A DNA stretch of 64,000 bases from Zhengitettix transpicula. Lineage: Eukaryota > Arthropoda > Insecta > Orthoptera > Tetrigidae. Of the stretch, positions 1 through 9,539 are shown one piece after another; positions within the stretch are counted from its first letter, which is position 1, and the number at the start of each line of letters is the position of its first letter. The stretch covers positions 40,218,587-40,282,586 of the forward strand of contig CM073591.1 in the NCBI GenBank assembly GCA_037074705.1, in the 5' to 3' direction. Position numbers and translations under genes: made by a program. Under the pieces are notes generated by a model, which was given only the letters and a program-made list of their open reading frames with translations, was not told the DNA's origin and did no database searches.

Positions 1-75
1 TTCTGTGAAATTAACATTGGCAAGTTTAAACTGAGGAAGAGGAACAACGAAAAAGGAAAGTTTAAGTGATGTTGA

Positions 76-613
76 TTTTTTTTTTTTTAGGGCAACAGGC
101 TACATGAGGGTGATCCACATTGGGCAACTCCCCTTTAATAGCATAGGAAGGGATTTGAAAGGGGGGATGCGGAAGGGTAGTGGAATGTAGCCAAGGGTTA
201 ACTAGGGCCCCCGGGCTATGGTTTAAGGATCCTACCCGGCATTCGCCTAAAGAAATGCAGGGAAAACCCTAGAAAAACCTGCATCGGGTAGGTCGGGCAT
301 TGGGTACTTGTCCCACGCCCTTCCGATAGCGGGAGAGGAGTTTGCTGTGGGGACGCAGCATTCCCTTCTCCGTGCCACGACCAGTTTAGGAGGCAGCTGG
401 CCGACTATTCCAATAGGAATAGCGGACAACTCTTGCCGTATGCCCAAGGTCTGCGACCCCGGAACTTACACTTCTCAAAACAGACCGAGGTGCCTCGGCA
501 TGTGGGAACCTTAGTTCAAAAAAACCAGAGAGATGTGAGAGCATCCCCAAAGGTAGCCCCCGTCGGAGCTCTCTGGGAAGGTTCACCTGCGAGAAATCCT
601 CTCGCAGGCTTAC
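76..613 (-). mobile_element. GC-rich structured retroposon, full-length copy (left arm of palindrome)
   Basis: Read on the minus strand, this begins with a hairpin (CCTGCGAGAG class, about 594-613) and ends at 76-88 in a poly(A) run, seen as poly(T) on the plus strand. It belongs to the family that recurs throughout the window. It is much GC-richer than its surroundings. Diagnostic blocks are the ATTAAAGGGGAGTTGCC 3' segment, the GCCCGGGGGCCC segment and the CCTACCCG...CGGGTAGG stem. I find no long conserved ORF and no convincing A/B box, so it is best called a SINE-like element of unknown head. It forms the left arm of a palindrome with the copy at 738-1268. Confidence 0.85.
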
Positions 614-620
614 TTCAATT

Positions 621-716
621 TTCCGCATCTCCCCTTTCAAATCCCTTCCTATGCTATTAAAGGGGAGTTGCCCTAAGTGGATTACCCTCATGTAGCCTAT
701 TGCCCTAAAAAAAAAA
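621..716 (+). mobile_element. 3' tail fragment of the same retroposon
   Basis: Only the last 85 or so bases plus the poly(A) run (706-716) of the family are present, in plus orientation, between two full copies of opposite orientation. The 5' truncation is what target-primed reverse transcription produces. The tail reads through the CTATGCTATTAAAGGGGAG block to GCCTATTGCCCTAAAA. No target-site duplication is clear because both flanks are members of the same family. Confidence 0.75.
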
Positions 717-737
717 AGATTCGGGGGCGAAGGGAAG

Positions 738-1268
738 CCTGCGAGAGGATTTCTCGCAGGTGAACCTTCCCAGAGAGCTCTGGCGGGGGCTACCTTTGGG
801 GATGCTCTCACATCTCTCTGGTTTTTTTGAACTAAGGTTCCCACATGCCGAGGCACCTTGGTCTGTTTTAAGAGGTGTATGTTCCGGGGTCGCAGACCTT
901 GGGCATACGGCAAGAGTTGTCCGCTATTCCTATTGGAATAGTCGGTCAGCTGCCTCCTAAACTGGTCGAGGCACGGAGAAGGGAATGCTGCGTCCCCACA
1001 GCAAACTCCTCTCCCGCTATCGGAAGGGCGTGGGACAAGTACCCAATGCCCGACCTACCCGATGCAGGTTTTTCTAGGGTTTTCCCTGCATTTCTTTAGG
1101 CGAATGCCGGGTAGGATCCTTAAACCATAGCCCGGGGGCCCTAGTTAACCCTTGGCTACCTTCCTCTACCCTTCCGCATCCCCCCTTTCTAATCCCTTCC
1201 TATGCTATTAAAGGGGAGTTGCCCAATGTGGATTACCCTCATGTAGCCTGTTGCCCTAAAAAAAAAAA
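738..1268 (+). mobile_element. GC-rich structured retroposon, full-length copy (right arm)
   Basis: This is the best sense-oriented copy for reading the element. It has a 5' hairpin at 740-764 (CCTGCGAGA, short loop, TCTCGCAGG), a second at about 769-784 (CCAGAG/CTCTGG), a CTATTCC/GGAATAG hairpin near 920-940, a nested stem at about 1050-1115 (CCTACCCG pairing with CGGGTAGG, with ATGCAGG/CCTGCAT inside), a GCCCGGGGGCCC block, and poly(A) at 1257-1268. By eye it is nearly identical to the reverse complement of 76-613. The origin of the head is unknown. Confidence 0.85.
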
Positions 1269-3164
1269 GATTTGTAACAGATAATTAAATCAATTATGTG
1301 TTCCGGCAATGAGACATAACAAAATTAGCAAAAGTGAAGGAGAATTTAATAGGTTAAGGCGAAAAAGTAGAAGAGAAAACATCATATATTTCATGTTATC
1401 CTCAGATAGAACTGATAAATAATCCTACAAACTTTGGCCAGCTTTAATATGCAATGTACATATTTAAATACATTATTTATGGGTAAGTGACAAGTTAAAC
1501 TACCGAATCCACAATTTTCAGATTTTTACCAAGTGAAATTGTCACCAATTTCAGGCCATAATATTTTTAATTGAAATAGAATTTTTTGAAGCAAAAATAA
1601 TTAATTACGCCATATATTATTTATATGTAGGTTTCATTTGATGTCTATAAAAAAGACACCGAGTTCACGAAGATGGACGGGCAGAGTAAAAATCTAAACT
1701 ATTAAAATTAATGGACTAAAGCGACTCCTGAGATGGAAAACGAAGAGCGCTCCACAGGACCAGGCGGGTTCAAGGCCGGGGCCAAATTGTTTTCCATTTC
1801 CACGTTTGTGTCACAATCCATTGTAGTCACGAATTTCCGACCATTACGCCTCGCTCGAGTTGGTCTCTACGCATCGATAACCGAGATCGCTAGGTCGATA
1901 ATACTAATGCTACGAAGTCGACGTCACCCAGTCGGCCCCGATAGATCGTCGTTATGAACGATTTATCTGTTATTTTCGATGGTAACAGAGGTTTTCATAT
2001 CGTTCTCTCATCTTTGACTGAGTTGGGTATCGAGGTTCATAAAATAACGATAATAAGAATATAAAATATGTCAGATTGAATCTCTGAGGAATGAATGAGG
2101 GGGAGAATTGTTTTTCACCGAACACGGAACATTCGACATTAACCACTAAAGTACGTTGATATCCTCAAGGAATATTGTGTTAGATTTGCCTGGAAACGAA
2201 GAGTTTTAATGCTTCTCTTACACATTTCTTGCTTCAAGTACGAATGAACAAGAAAGTCTTAAAAAATCACTGATCGACACTGGATATTTTAAAGAAATTT
2301 CACAATTTTTTATACTTACAAAAGTGTAATTTGAACAATTTTACAATATTTTTATTACGATTAACGAGACGACGAAAGTTTCGAATCAGTAAGAAATCAT
2401 TATTTAAAAAATTCAAATTATTTATTCGTCTGCATTAAATGTATTAAAGTAATCGCCTTTAATTTTGATAATTCATACTTCTTTAGTTAAATATTGTAAT
2501 TTAAATGCAACAACTTCATAGACTAGCATAACCGTTTTTCTGTAAATAAACCGAACCTAATTATATATGTCTCTACTAGCACATAACGTTTCAAAATCGG
2601 AGACTGAATAAAATATAGATAATATGTTTGAAAAATTACTCATCCAAATATAACAGTTTAATTTTTGATTGGTCCAGACTACGCAGAGTTAAATAAATTT
2701 TAAAAGGTAAACAATCTTATAAAGAATAAATATTTTTTATGTGGTATAAATTATAATAAATTAATTTCAGAAAGAAAACAGTATTTTTTACTGAGTTAAA
2801 CCGAATATCGTAATAAGATAAAATAGCCAAAAATAACAGACAAATTAAGTGACGATATAAATACCTCACAACGTTTCTGACACAACCGCACATTACAGTT
2901 GACAATCTCAAAAGCTGAGTACGAATACCGCAAAAGGAAATTTACAATCGTCAGTGCAGTAGTAAAATTTATGTAATCTATCTGTGTATTGTTTATTTTC
3001 CTCCTCGTGAATGACTAGTCTTTTTTACAGTCATACGTTTCTTGTCGTAAAAATATTTACCGTATTGAGTACCTATTACAATATTTCGTATCATATAAAT
3101 GATATTTTATTTTTCAATTATAAGATATATTTAACGACCATTCGCAGGCATTTTTTATAATTCA
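1269..3164. other. AT-rich DNA without a recognised gene
   Basis: There is no ORF or repeat I recognise. Bases 1730-1980 are clearly richer in G, C and CpG than the flanks (TCGATAACCGAGATCGC and similar) and may be an old element or a conserved non-coding island. The 74-codon frame there has no familiar motif. Confidence 0.4.
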
Positions 3165-3595
3165 CTAGCTGGGTGGATCAATGTTGCCCGGGTTGTCATA
3201 ATTAAACTCAGCGGCATCCATAACTCCAAATTTGACTCCAACGTCGCTTGTTTTTAGTTATTTTTATCTAACGCTCCTCCACCTCTCCCCCTAAGGGTGC
3301 TCCCCTCTCATGCCGAAAGTGGTTAAAATTATTTTCGAGAAACATCGGGAGAAACACTATCAATCTCTTTGACCTCTTAAAATATTTATCTGAGGCAAAT
3401 ATCGGCCGTTTGAGCATGTTTGAAACTTTGCACCCACGCCCCTAGGGGTGGTAGTCGTGTCTAACCCCATAATGTTTATTTCAGAGTCGAAAGCAACACC
3501 TCAAATTTTCTTCACGGGTGTAATTTGTATGGGGAACATTCAAACGACACTCATAATCACACAAACAGTCTATTTTATTTATTAGCTAACTATTA
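3165..3595 (-). mobile_element. Non-autonomous Helitron-like element
   Basis: On the minus strand the element ends ACCCGGGCAAC...CCCAGCTAG followed by T. That is the Helitron 3' signature: a GC-rich segment just inside a CTAG terminus, inserted before T. The other end reads AATAAATAAAATAGACTG, resembling the TA-rich start of insect Helitrons. No Rep/helicase coding is present, so it would be non-autonomous. The body is shared with 49497-49900, showing a dispersed family. The 5' boundary is inferred and lacks a clear TC start. Confidence 0.55.
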
Positions 3596-4675
3596 TTAAA
3601 CACTTAATGATAAATAATTGTTTTGATTATAAAATATGTTTGAAATTGTTAAGTACATCGGATAATTGTTCAAAATTTTCTACGTTTAGCCTTATTCCTG
3701 GTCACTGCACTCGAAATTATTGATATAGAATTTAATTTGTGTAAATTGGCTATAAGTCAGAATTATGGCCAATTTCCACTAATATATTTGTTTACCTGAT
3801 AAAACTATTTCTGGTGTAGTTTTTAAGATGCTCGCAATCACTTTATATTAATTGAAGCAAATTTTACACTTCTGCTTCTGTCATAATTTTCAATATAATT
3901 TTTAATATTTTTTTTCATATTAGTTTGCTTACCTCAGTCTTATTTGCTGTCTTTATCACACAGTTCAGACCTTATTTCTGTTAAACAACTTTCTTCGTCC
4001 ATTGAAATTCTACATTCTTATCAATGTAGAAAATGCAGAGATGTAGCTGTAACTATCTACTGCTGTTTATACACGTATTGAATGGGAAATAAGTATAATG
4101 GTTTGCAAAAAAAATATAATCGGACAGTTGTTTTTTGCAGAGTTATGTGGTTAGTGGATCAAGTAGGTAGTTCCGGGAATGCGTTCATATCACCTCTATT
4201 TACGGCTTCGCTTCGCCCGTTGACCCAGCTTGTTTGGGGCCAGTTACCGTTCTTCTCCTTGTCCCATTCTCGCAACAATCACAAACCGCACAATCATACG
4301 TGATACAGAGGCCGCCTTTAGTGAACACATGACAGTTATTAAGTGAAAACATGCTTATTCTTCCAAGAGCGAAAAGAAAGAAATCCTAGATTAAATCGTC
4401 ACATTCATGGGTATTTTGTGATTTTTATTGGCCAGCAAATTAAATTTAAAAGGTAATCACGTTTTCTTCACTACTGTCTCTAGCGCTTATAAACACTAGC
4501 AATTATTAATTTTTGAACATGAATTTAACGTCAACCGGGTGGAGAAAGTCACATCACACGAAAGCAGCGAGCGCGTTCTCTATTGGAGGAAACGTAAACT
4601 TATTCAACAGAAACTATTATAAAATTGTAATAATATCGTATAATTATCACTAATTACATACTATAAATTAAATTA
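3596..4675. other. AT-rich DNA without a recognised gene
   Basis: Nothing is recognised except a mildly GC-richer patch at 4140-4320. Its short open frame carries no known motif. Confidence 0.35.
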
Positions 4676-5202
4676 CATTTTTTATGGCAACAAGCTACAT
4701 GAGGGTAATCCACGTTGGGCAACGCCCCTGTAATAGCATAGGAAGGGATTTGAAAGGGGGGATGCGGAAGGGTAGAGGAAGGTAGCCAAGGGTTCACTAG
4801 GGCCCCCGGGCTATATTTTAAGGATCGTACCTGGCATTCGCCTAAAGAAATGCAGGGAAAACCCTAGAAAAACCTGCATCAGGTAGGTCCGGCATTGGGT
4901 ACTTGTCCCACGCCCTTCCGATAGCGGGAGAGGAGTTTTATGTGGGGACGCAGCATTCCCTTCTCCGTGCCTCGGCCAGTTCAGGAGGCAGCTGGGCGAC
5001 TATTCCAATGGAAATAGCGAACATCTCTTACCGTATGCCCAAGGTCTGCGACCCCGGAACATACACCTCTCAAAACAGGCCGAGGTGCCTCGGCTTGTGG
5101 GAACCTTAGTTCAAAACCGGAGAGGAAAAGGCATACCCAAAGGTAGCCCCTTCGTATCTCTCCTTAAAGGTTCTGTCTGCGAGAGAACATCCCTCGCAAG
5201 AG
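4676..5202 (-). mobile_element. Retroposon copy 1 of a tandem array
   Basis: Full-length family member on the minus strand. The poly(T) complement of the tail is at about 4678-4683, and the 5' hairpin lies at about 5178-5202 (GCGAGAG...CTCGCAAGAG). It is somewhat diverged (TTTATGTGG where other copies have TTTGCTGTGG). Its 5' end directly abuts the poly(A) tail of the next copy, the start of a head-to-tail array. Confidence 0.85.
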
Positions 5203-5474
5203 ATTTTTCTTTTAGGACAAAAGGCTACATGAGGGTAATCCGCGTTGGGCAACTCCCCTTTAATAGCATAGGAAGGGATTTGAAAGGGGGGATGCGGAAG
5301 GGTGGAGGAAGGTAGCCAAGGGTTACTAGGGTCCCCGGGCTATATTTTAAGGATCCTACCCGGCATTCGCCTAAAGAAATGCAGGGAAAATACTTGAAAA
5401 ATCTGCATCAGGTAGGTCGGGCATTGGGTACTTGTCCCGCGCCCTTCCGATAGCGGGAGAGGCTCGCAGGAGAT
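5203..5474 (-). mobile_element. Retroposon copy 2 of the array, internally deleted
   Basis: The 3' half (poly-T complement at 5203-5214, through CCGATAGCGGGAGAGG) is joined at about 5463 to the terminal CTCGCAGG of the 5' hairpin. The middle and most of the 5' half are missing. The join falls at a short GAGAGG-like stretch shared by both sides, so microhomology-mediated deletion is plausible. Confidence 0.75.
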
Positions 5475-5853
5475 TTTTTTTTTTTAGGGCAACAGGCTAC
5501 AAGAGGGTAATACACTTTGGGCAACTCCCCTTTAATAGCATACGAAGGGATTTGAAAGGGGGGATGCGGAAGGGTAGAGGAAGGTAGCCAAGGGTTAACT
5601 AGGGCCCCCGGGCTATATTTTAAGGATCCTACCCGGCATTCGCCTAAAGGAATGCAGGGAAAACCTTAGAAAAACCTGCATCGGGTAGGTCGGGCATTGG
5701 GTACTTGTCCCACGCCCTTCCGATAGCGGGAGAGGAGTTTGCTGTGGGGACGCAGCATTCCCTTCTCCGTGCCTTGACCAGTTTAGGAGGCAGCTGGCCG
5801 ACTATTCCAATGGGAATAGCGAACAACTCTTACTGTATGCCCAAGGTCTGCGA
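5475..5853 (-). mobile_element. Retroposon copy 3 of the array, 5'-truncated
   Basis: It begins with poly(T) (tail complement) immediately after the hairpin remnant of copy 2 and runs to CCCAAGGTCTGCGA at 5853, where family similarity stops. It lacks the 5' hairpin third. The sense strand carries a 60-codon open frame shared with other copies, but the antisense strand is equally open in several copies, so coding is doubtful. Confidence 0.8.
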
Positions 5854-5884
5854 AGAGCGTGTAATTTTTTTAATTATATAAATT

Positions 5885-6110
5885 TTTTAATCAAATACGA
5901 GAGGGATTAAGTAAAAAGTAGACTAGCTCATTTTCATTTTATTTTAACTATCTAATTTTATCTGGGAGTTTATTAAATATAGTAATAGCAGTATAATTGA
6001 TTCCTTTATGAGTAATTGACTTAGTTTCTGTCTTATTTGTATGAGTTTTTATGGTTTCGAGCATTAAATTTGTGCACATGGGAATTGATATGGCGAGAGT
6101 ATCAATGCCC
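5885..6110 (-). pseudogene. LINE reverse-transcriptase C-terminal relic
   Basis: On the minus strand, 6078 to about 5900 reads as a peptide containing THTNKTETKS and then GINYTAITIFNKLPDKIR. The pattern [H/N]TR..., KG-NY-AI-IFN-LP-KI matches the conserved C-terminal tail of many insect non-LTR retrotransposon polymerases. Stops follow (TAG after KIR). The rest of the RT is absent, so this is a short dead 3' fragment. Clade cannot be set. Confidence 0.5.
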
Positions 6111-7808
6111 GATTCTTATAAAATATACATTCTTTCCTCACAATGTTCATGAAGAAAACATCTTTGTTATGAATGCATATTTGTTATGAATAAATTTTTA
6201 ATTTTTACTCTGGGTGATTATGCCAAATGACAATAAAGAGTGAGAGAATAGAAATAAAAAAAATTACAGCTAGAGAGAATTTTATTGTTTCCCTAATGTT
6301 TCCCTAATGTTTCTTTGCTTTTCCAAAGGTTGAGCAACCTTTACTTCCACTCTCTATTTACGTTCTTGTCATTCAGGTTTATCTGACGCGTTTCTTTAAT
6401 CTCTCTGCCTTTTTTCTTCATTTTTAATGATGATTTTTTTTCGCTTTGTTATTCCTCCCGTCTTTAGTCTGTTCTTCCTCTTTACTCTGAAATTGAATAC
6501 CTAACAATACGTGTAACAATATTAGCTCACAATTGCCAACTATATAAATCTAGTATTGTACTTTTCGTATATATGTTTTTAAAAGTAAAATCATTACGGA
6601 AAAAATTGATATAATAATCTTAATTTCCATATTTTTGTATGTATTCGTTGGTGTATCTTATTTCGACTCGCGATGACCAATTAAAAATTAAGTAATCAAA
6701 ATGTAATAAGGTATTGGCCATACGAAATTCTACAGTAGAATAGGCAAAGACAGAGCAAACGTCATGAACTTGAAAATATATTAGAAAGGTTTTCAATAAA
6801 TTTATACATTGAGGGAATAATATAAAGTCGGTGCTGAGACAAGAAAATATGTCAAGCACAGAATTTTGTAAGTAGGTAACTGGTGGAATTGTAAGTGATC
6901 TAAGAGATCACTTGTAAAAGCAATTATGGATTACGGAAGTCCTTGAGAATCGAAATAAGCAGTCCCTGAATATGATACTAATACTGCAAGAATACCGAAA
7001 GCAGAAATTGCTTAGAAAGGGGCAAAAGAACGAAGCTATACTGTTTGTACTAATATATCGTAGCAAATCCAGGCTGGAAGATATTAAAACCTTGTTGGAG
7101 CTACTAATAAATAAAGCTGGATTGACTGGTTTAAGATTTATTTTAATTTAAAAACACAAGATATATAGATTTCGTTTTTAAATATTTGTGAATGTTTTGG
7201 AAATGTCGAAACCCTCAGGATGAAAATAATTCCCATTTCATGGAAACACAGTCTATAATAGCGAAGTGGAGTTACATTATGTGATTATATTTTTAATACG
7301 TTTGTTTAGTCCCACTATTAATCTTCTCTTTTTCAAATCGCATCGTAGAGAGAACTTTTTTTTCTCCTTCTTCCTTTCGGAGTTTGAGTAGGCCTTGAGG
7401 ACCATAACGACCCAGACTTCTCTTAACCACTCGAGCTCCCTGACAGATTCTGATTGATTTATTGCAGAGGCACATAAACGTTTATGTGGTAAACCTTGGT
7501 TTTATGGGCCTCTTTCTTTCAAGCGGTTAAGGAAGGAAGCGGTTTTGCTAAGAAACAGCAATGTTGAACGATAATCCGAAACAAGGGGATTTCTTACACG
7601 AATCTTATCTTGGAGACTTTACAGAGTCATTGTTCTTCTTTATTTCTTAAACGAGTTCCGTAACTGCCTTTCTCATTTTGAATATTATTTCTCTTAACGC
7701 GTAAGATATTGTTACCAAGCATTTCCAAGAGTGAACATTGGGCGACGTTTCTTATCATAGGTTATCTTGAAAAAAGCAAACAAATCACCTTAAAAGTTCT
7801 ACGTATAA
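6111..7808. other. AT-rich DNA without a recognised gene
   Basis: There is no gene here. Around 6905-6950 a frame reads LVKAIMDYGSP, which resembles a LINE motif, but nothing downstream supports it. A direct repeat TTTCCCTAATGTTTC occurs at 6290-6312. Confidence 0.35.
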
Positions 7809-7809
7809 T

Positions 7810-8460
7810 TATTGGAGCACTTGAAGAAAGCTGTTAAGACCAAACGTATATATTTGGCTAAAAGAAAATATTTTAACGTCGCAAAGCATCAAGGTTTCAG
7901 GTTTTTTTGGTCGCGTCCACATTAGGAATTTAACTAATTTGAGTGATAATTGTTTTGCTGGTGATATCGTTGTTGGATCATCAGATGAATGGAGCGATTC
8001 CAATTGTTTTGGTGAGACCTTGGATGATTTCCAGGTTTGAATTGGATGAATTGTCCAACTTGTGTGGGCGAATTTGTTGCATTCAAACAGAATATGAATG
8101 ATGGTGAGGGGGATGGGGCATGTCTCACAGGTGGGATGACGTTCCCTGGGAAAAAATATATGAGTGTGAAGGGTTCTCAAGCTGTTTTGGTGTATTCTGT
8201 TTATATGGTGAAGATCTGCGCTGTTTTGGAGTTCCTGGTGGATTGGTCCGTTGTTGTGGGCCTTCCTAGTTCGTTTCCAGGCTCTGTTAATTTCTATTTT
8301 GGTTTCTTTGAAGATATCTTGTGCTGAGCAGATTGCGATTGAGGTTGAAGGCTTCTGCCGCCAGTGCATCCGTCGTTTCATTGCCCGTGATTCCTGAGTG
8401 TGCCAGTATCCATGCCAGTTGGAGTCTATTTTCGAGTTTGGTTTCTTCGCGGATTATTCG
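7810..8460 (-). pseudogene. LINE RNase H and C-terminal CCHC relic (I/Jockey/R1-like)
   Basis: Minus-strand translation gives an RNase H segment HSGITGNETTDALAAEA at about 8420-8340, the retroelement RNase H consensus HxGIxGNExADxLA. After one frameshift, a 190-codon frame (8381-7809) holds C-x2-C-x7-H-x4-C near residues 85-101 (HPTCETC...HILFEC). That knuckle is typical of the C-terminus of I-, Jockey- and R1-type LINE ORF2. The RT and endonuclease are missing and the 5' end stops at about 8460 against a mariner relic. The relic is non-functional: it is frameshifted and truncated. Confidence 0.75.
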
Positions 8461-8616
8461 AAGTCTTCAGTTGTTGATGCGAAACTCGACGAATTATACT
8501 TCGAACCGCTTCCACGTGCACCACATTTTCCAGATTTAGCTCCAAGTGGTTATTTGCTGCTCTCGAATGTAAAAGAAGTACTGGACGAAGAATTGCTTGG
8601 AATGAATATATCATAA
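8460..8616 (+). pseudogene. Mariner transposase catalytic-domain relic
   Basis: The plus frame reads KLDELYFEPLP then PHFPDLAPSGYLLLSNVK. This corresponds to the mariner block ending in the third catalytic residue (YSPDLAPxD). The catalytic Asp position is Gly (PSGY), so it is dead on its face. The frame ends at TAA 8614-8616. No TIRs are seen. It differs in sequence from the better-preserved mariner at 11.05 kb, so it is a separate family. Its left edge coincides with the edge of the LINE relic. Confidence 0.7.
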
Positions 8617-8879
8617 CAGTAACATAAGCTTTGTTTTGTGAAGTTTGACACGCATAAGACAGCTGAAAAGGTGATTAATGGAGAATACGTTCAAACGTAA
8701 ATAGTAAATAGGCAGTAAGTATATATTATTTTAATCCTCAGTACGATCAATTTTCTCACGACCCTCCTAAGTAACGCTTTTGTGTGATTCACGACGAATC
8801 GTGACGTAAGTGCATCACACTGACGACAAGAAAATCTGTGTTGAATTCAAAATTTATCACGTAACGAAGAATAGATTTA

Positions 8880-9535
8880 ACTACTTCTTCTTCGGCTTTT
8901 CCCCCTTTTATTGGTTAGCGGTCTTCAATTTCCATTTCTGTCTGTCGTTCCAATCTCCGTCTTCCAAATTCCTATCCTCAATTATGGTTTTCACATGGGT
9001 TTTTACTTTAATTTTGGTGTGCTCCATTTATTTTTTCCAGTAAGTTACCATTGGTATATTTCTTTTGGCCATCTTCAACTTTCCATTTTTTGTACGTGAC
9101 TGTACCATTTTAGGGTTTGATTTTCAATCCTTTTAACTACAGATGAGGTTACGTTCATTTATTTGCAAAGGAGCTTATTTCTAATTTTATCCTTTCTTGT
9201 TTTTTGAAGACTTCTCCTCAGACAATCGAATTCTACTGTTCTAATTTTATTATTTTGTAATTCTATCAGGGGCCAAGTTTCACTTCCATAAAATAGAATG
9301 TTCTGTATTATGCTCTTATAAATTTTGATTTTCGTTTCCTTTGTTAAATTTTTTATTCCAAATTATTCCGTGTAAAATCTTGGTACATTCTTTGCCATTG
9401 CAATTTTAGTTTGTACATCTCTTTCACATGTTCCTACATTTGTAAATGACCCCCCCAGGTATTTAAAAAATTCACATTTTTAATTTGTTTTTCATCTTCA
9501 ATTAAACAATTGTTCAATTTAATGTGTGTATAAGT
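8880..9535 (-). pseudogene. RTE-like endonuclease/RT LINE, 3' end relic
   Basis: Minus-strand frames give FFKYLGGSFTNVG (about 9468-9430), then IYKSIIQNILFYGSETW (about 9320-9272), then RIENQTLKWYSHVQKME (about 9140-9085), then RNLEDGDWNDRQKWKLK followed by a stop at 8908-8910. These are, in order, the FKYLGS, YGxETW, RLRWFGHV and terminal blocks of LINE polymerases often annotated in insects as craniofacial-development-protein-2-like endonuclease/RT. Several in-frame stops and frameshifts make it dead. A GAAGAAGAAG run at about 8883-8893 fits the short-unit tail of RTE-type elements. Confidence 0.75.
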
Positions 9536-9539
9536 TAAT

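Noticed and set aside
875..1099. A 60-120 codon open frame (core SPAIGRAWDKYPMPDLPDAG) repeated in several sense-oriented retroposon copies
   Set aside because: The antisense strand has an equally recurrent open frame (MSHALPIAGEEF...) in as many copies, and frames break differently between copies. High GC with few stop codons explains both; I do not call a protein.
6905..7110. LVKAIMDYGSP reading as a LINE RT fragment
   Set aside because: Only about ten residues resemble the motif; nothing upstream or downstream continues the match in any frame.
7293..7475. 60-codon minus frame as a short peptide gene
   Set aside because: No motif, start context or neighbour supports it.
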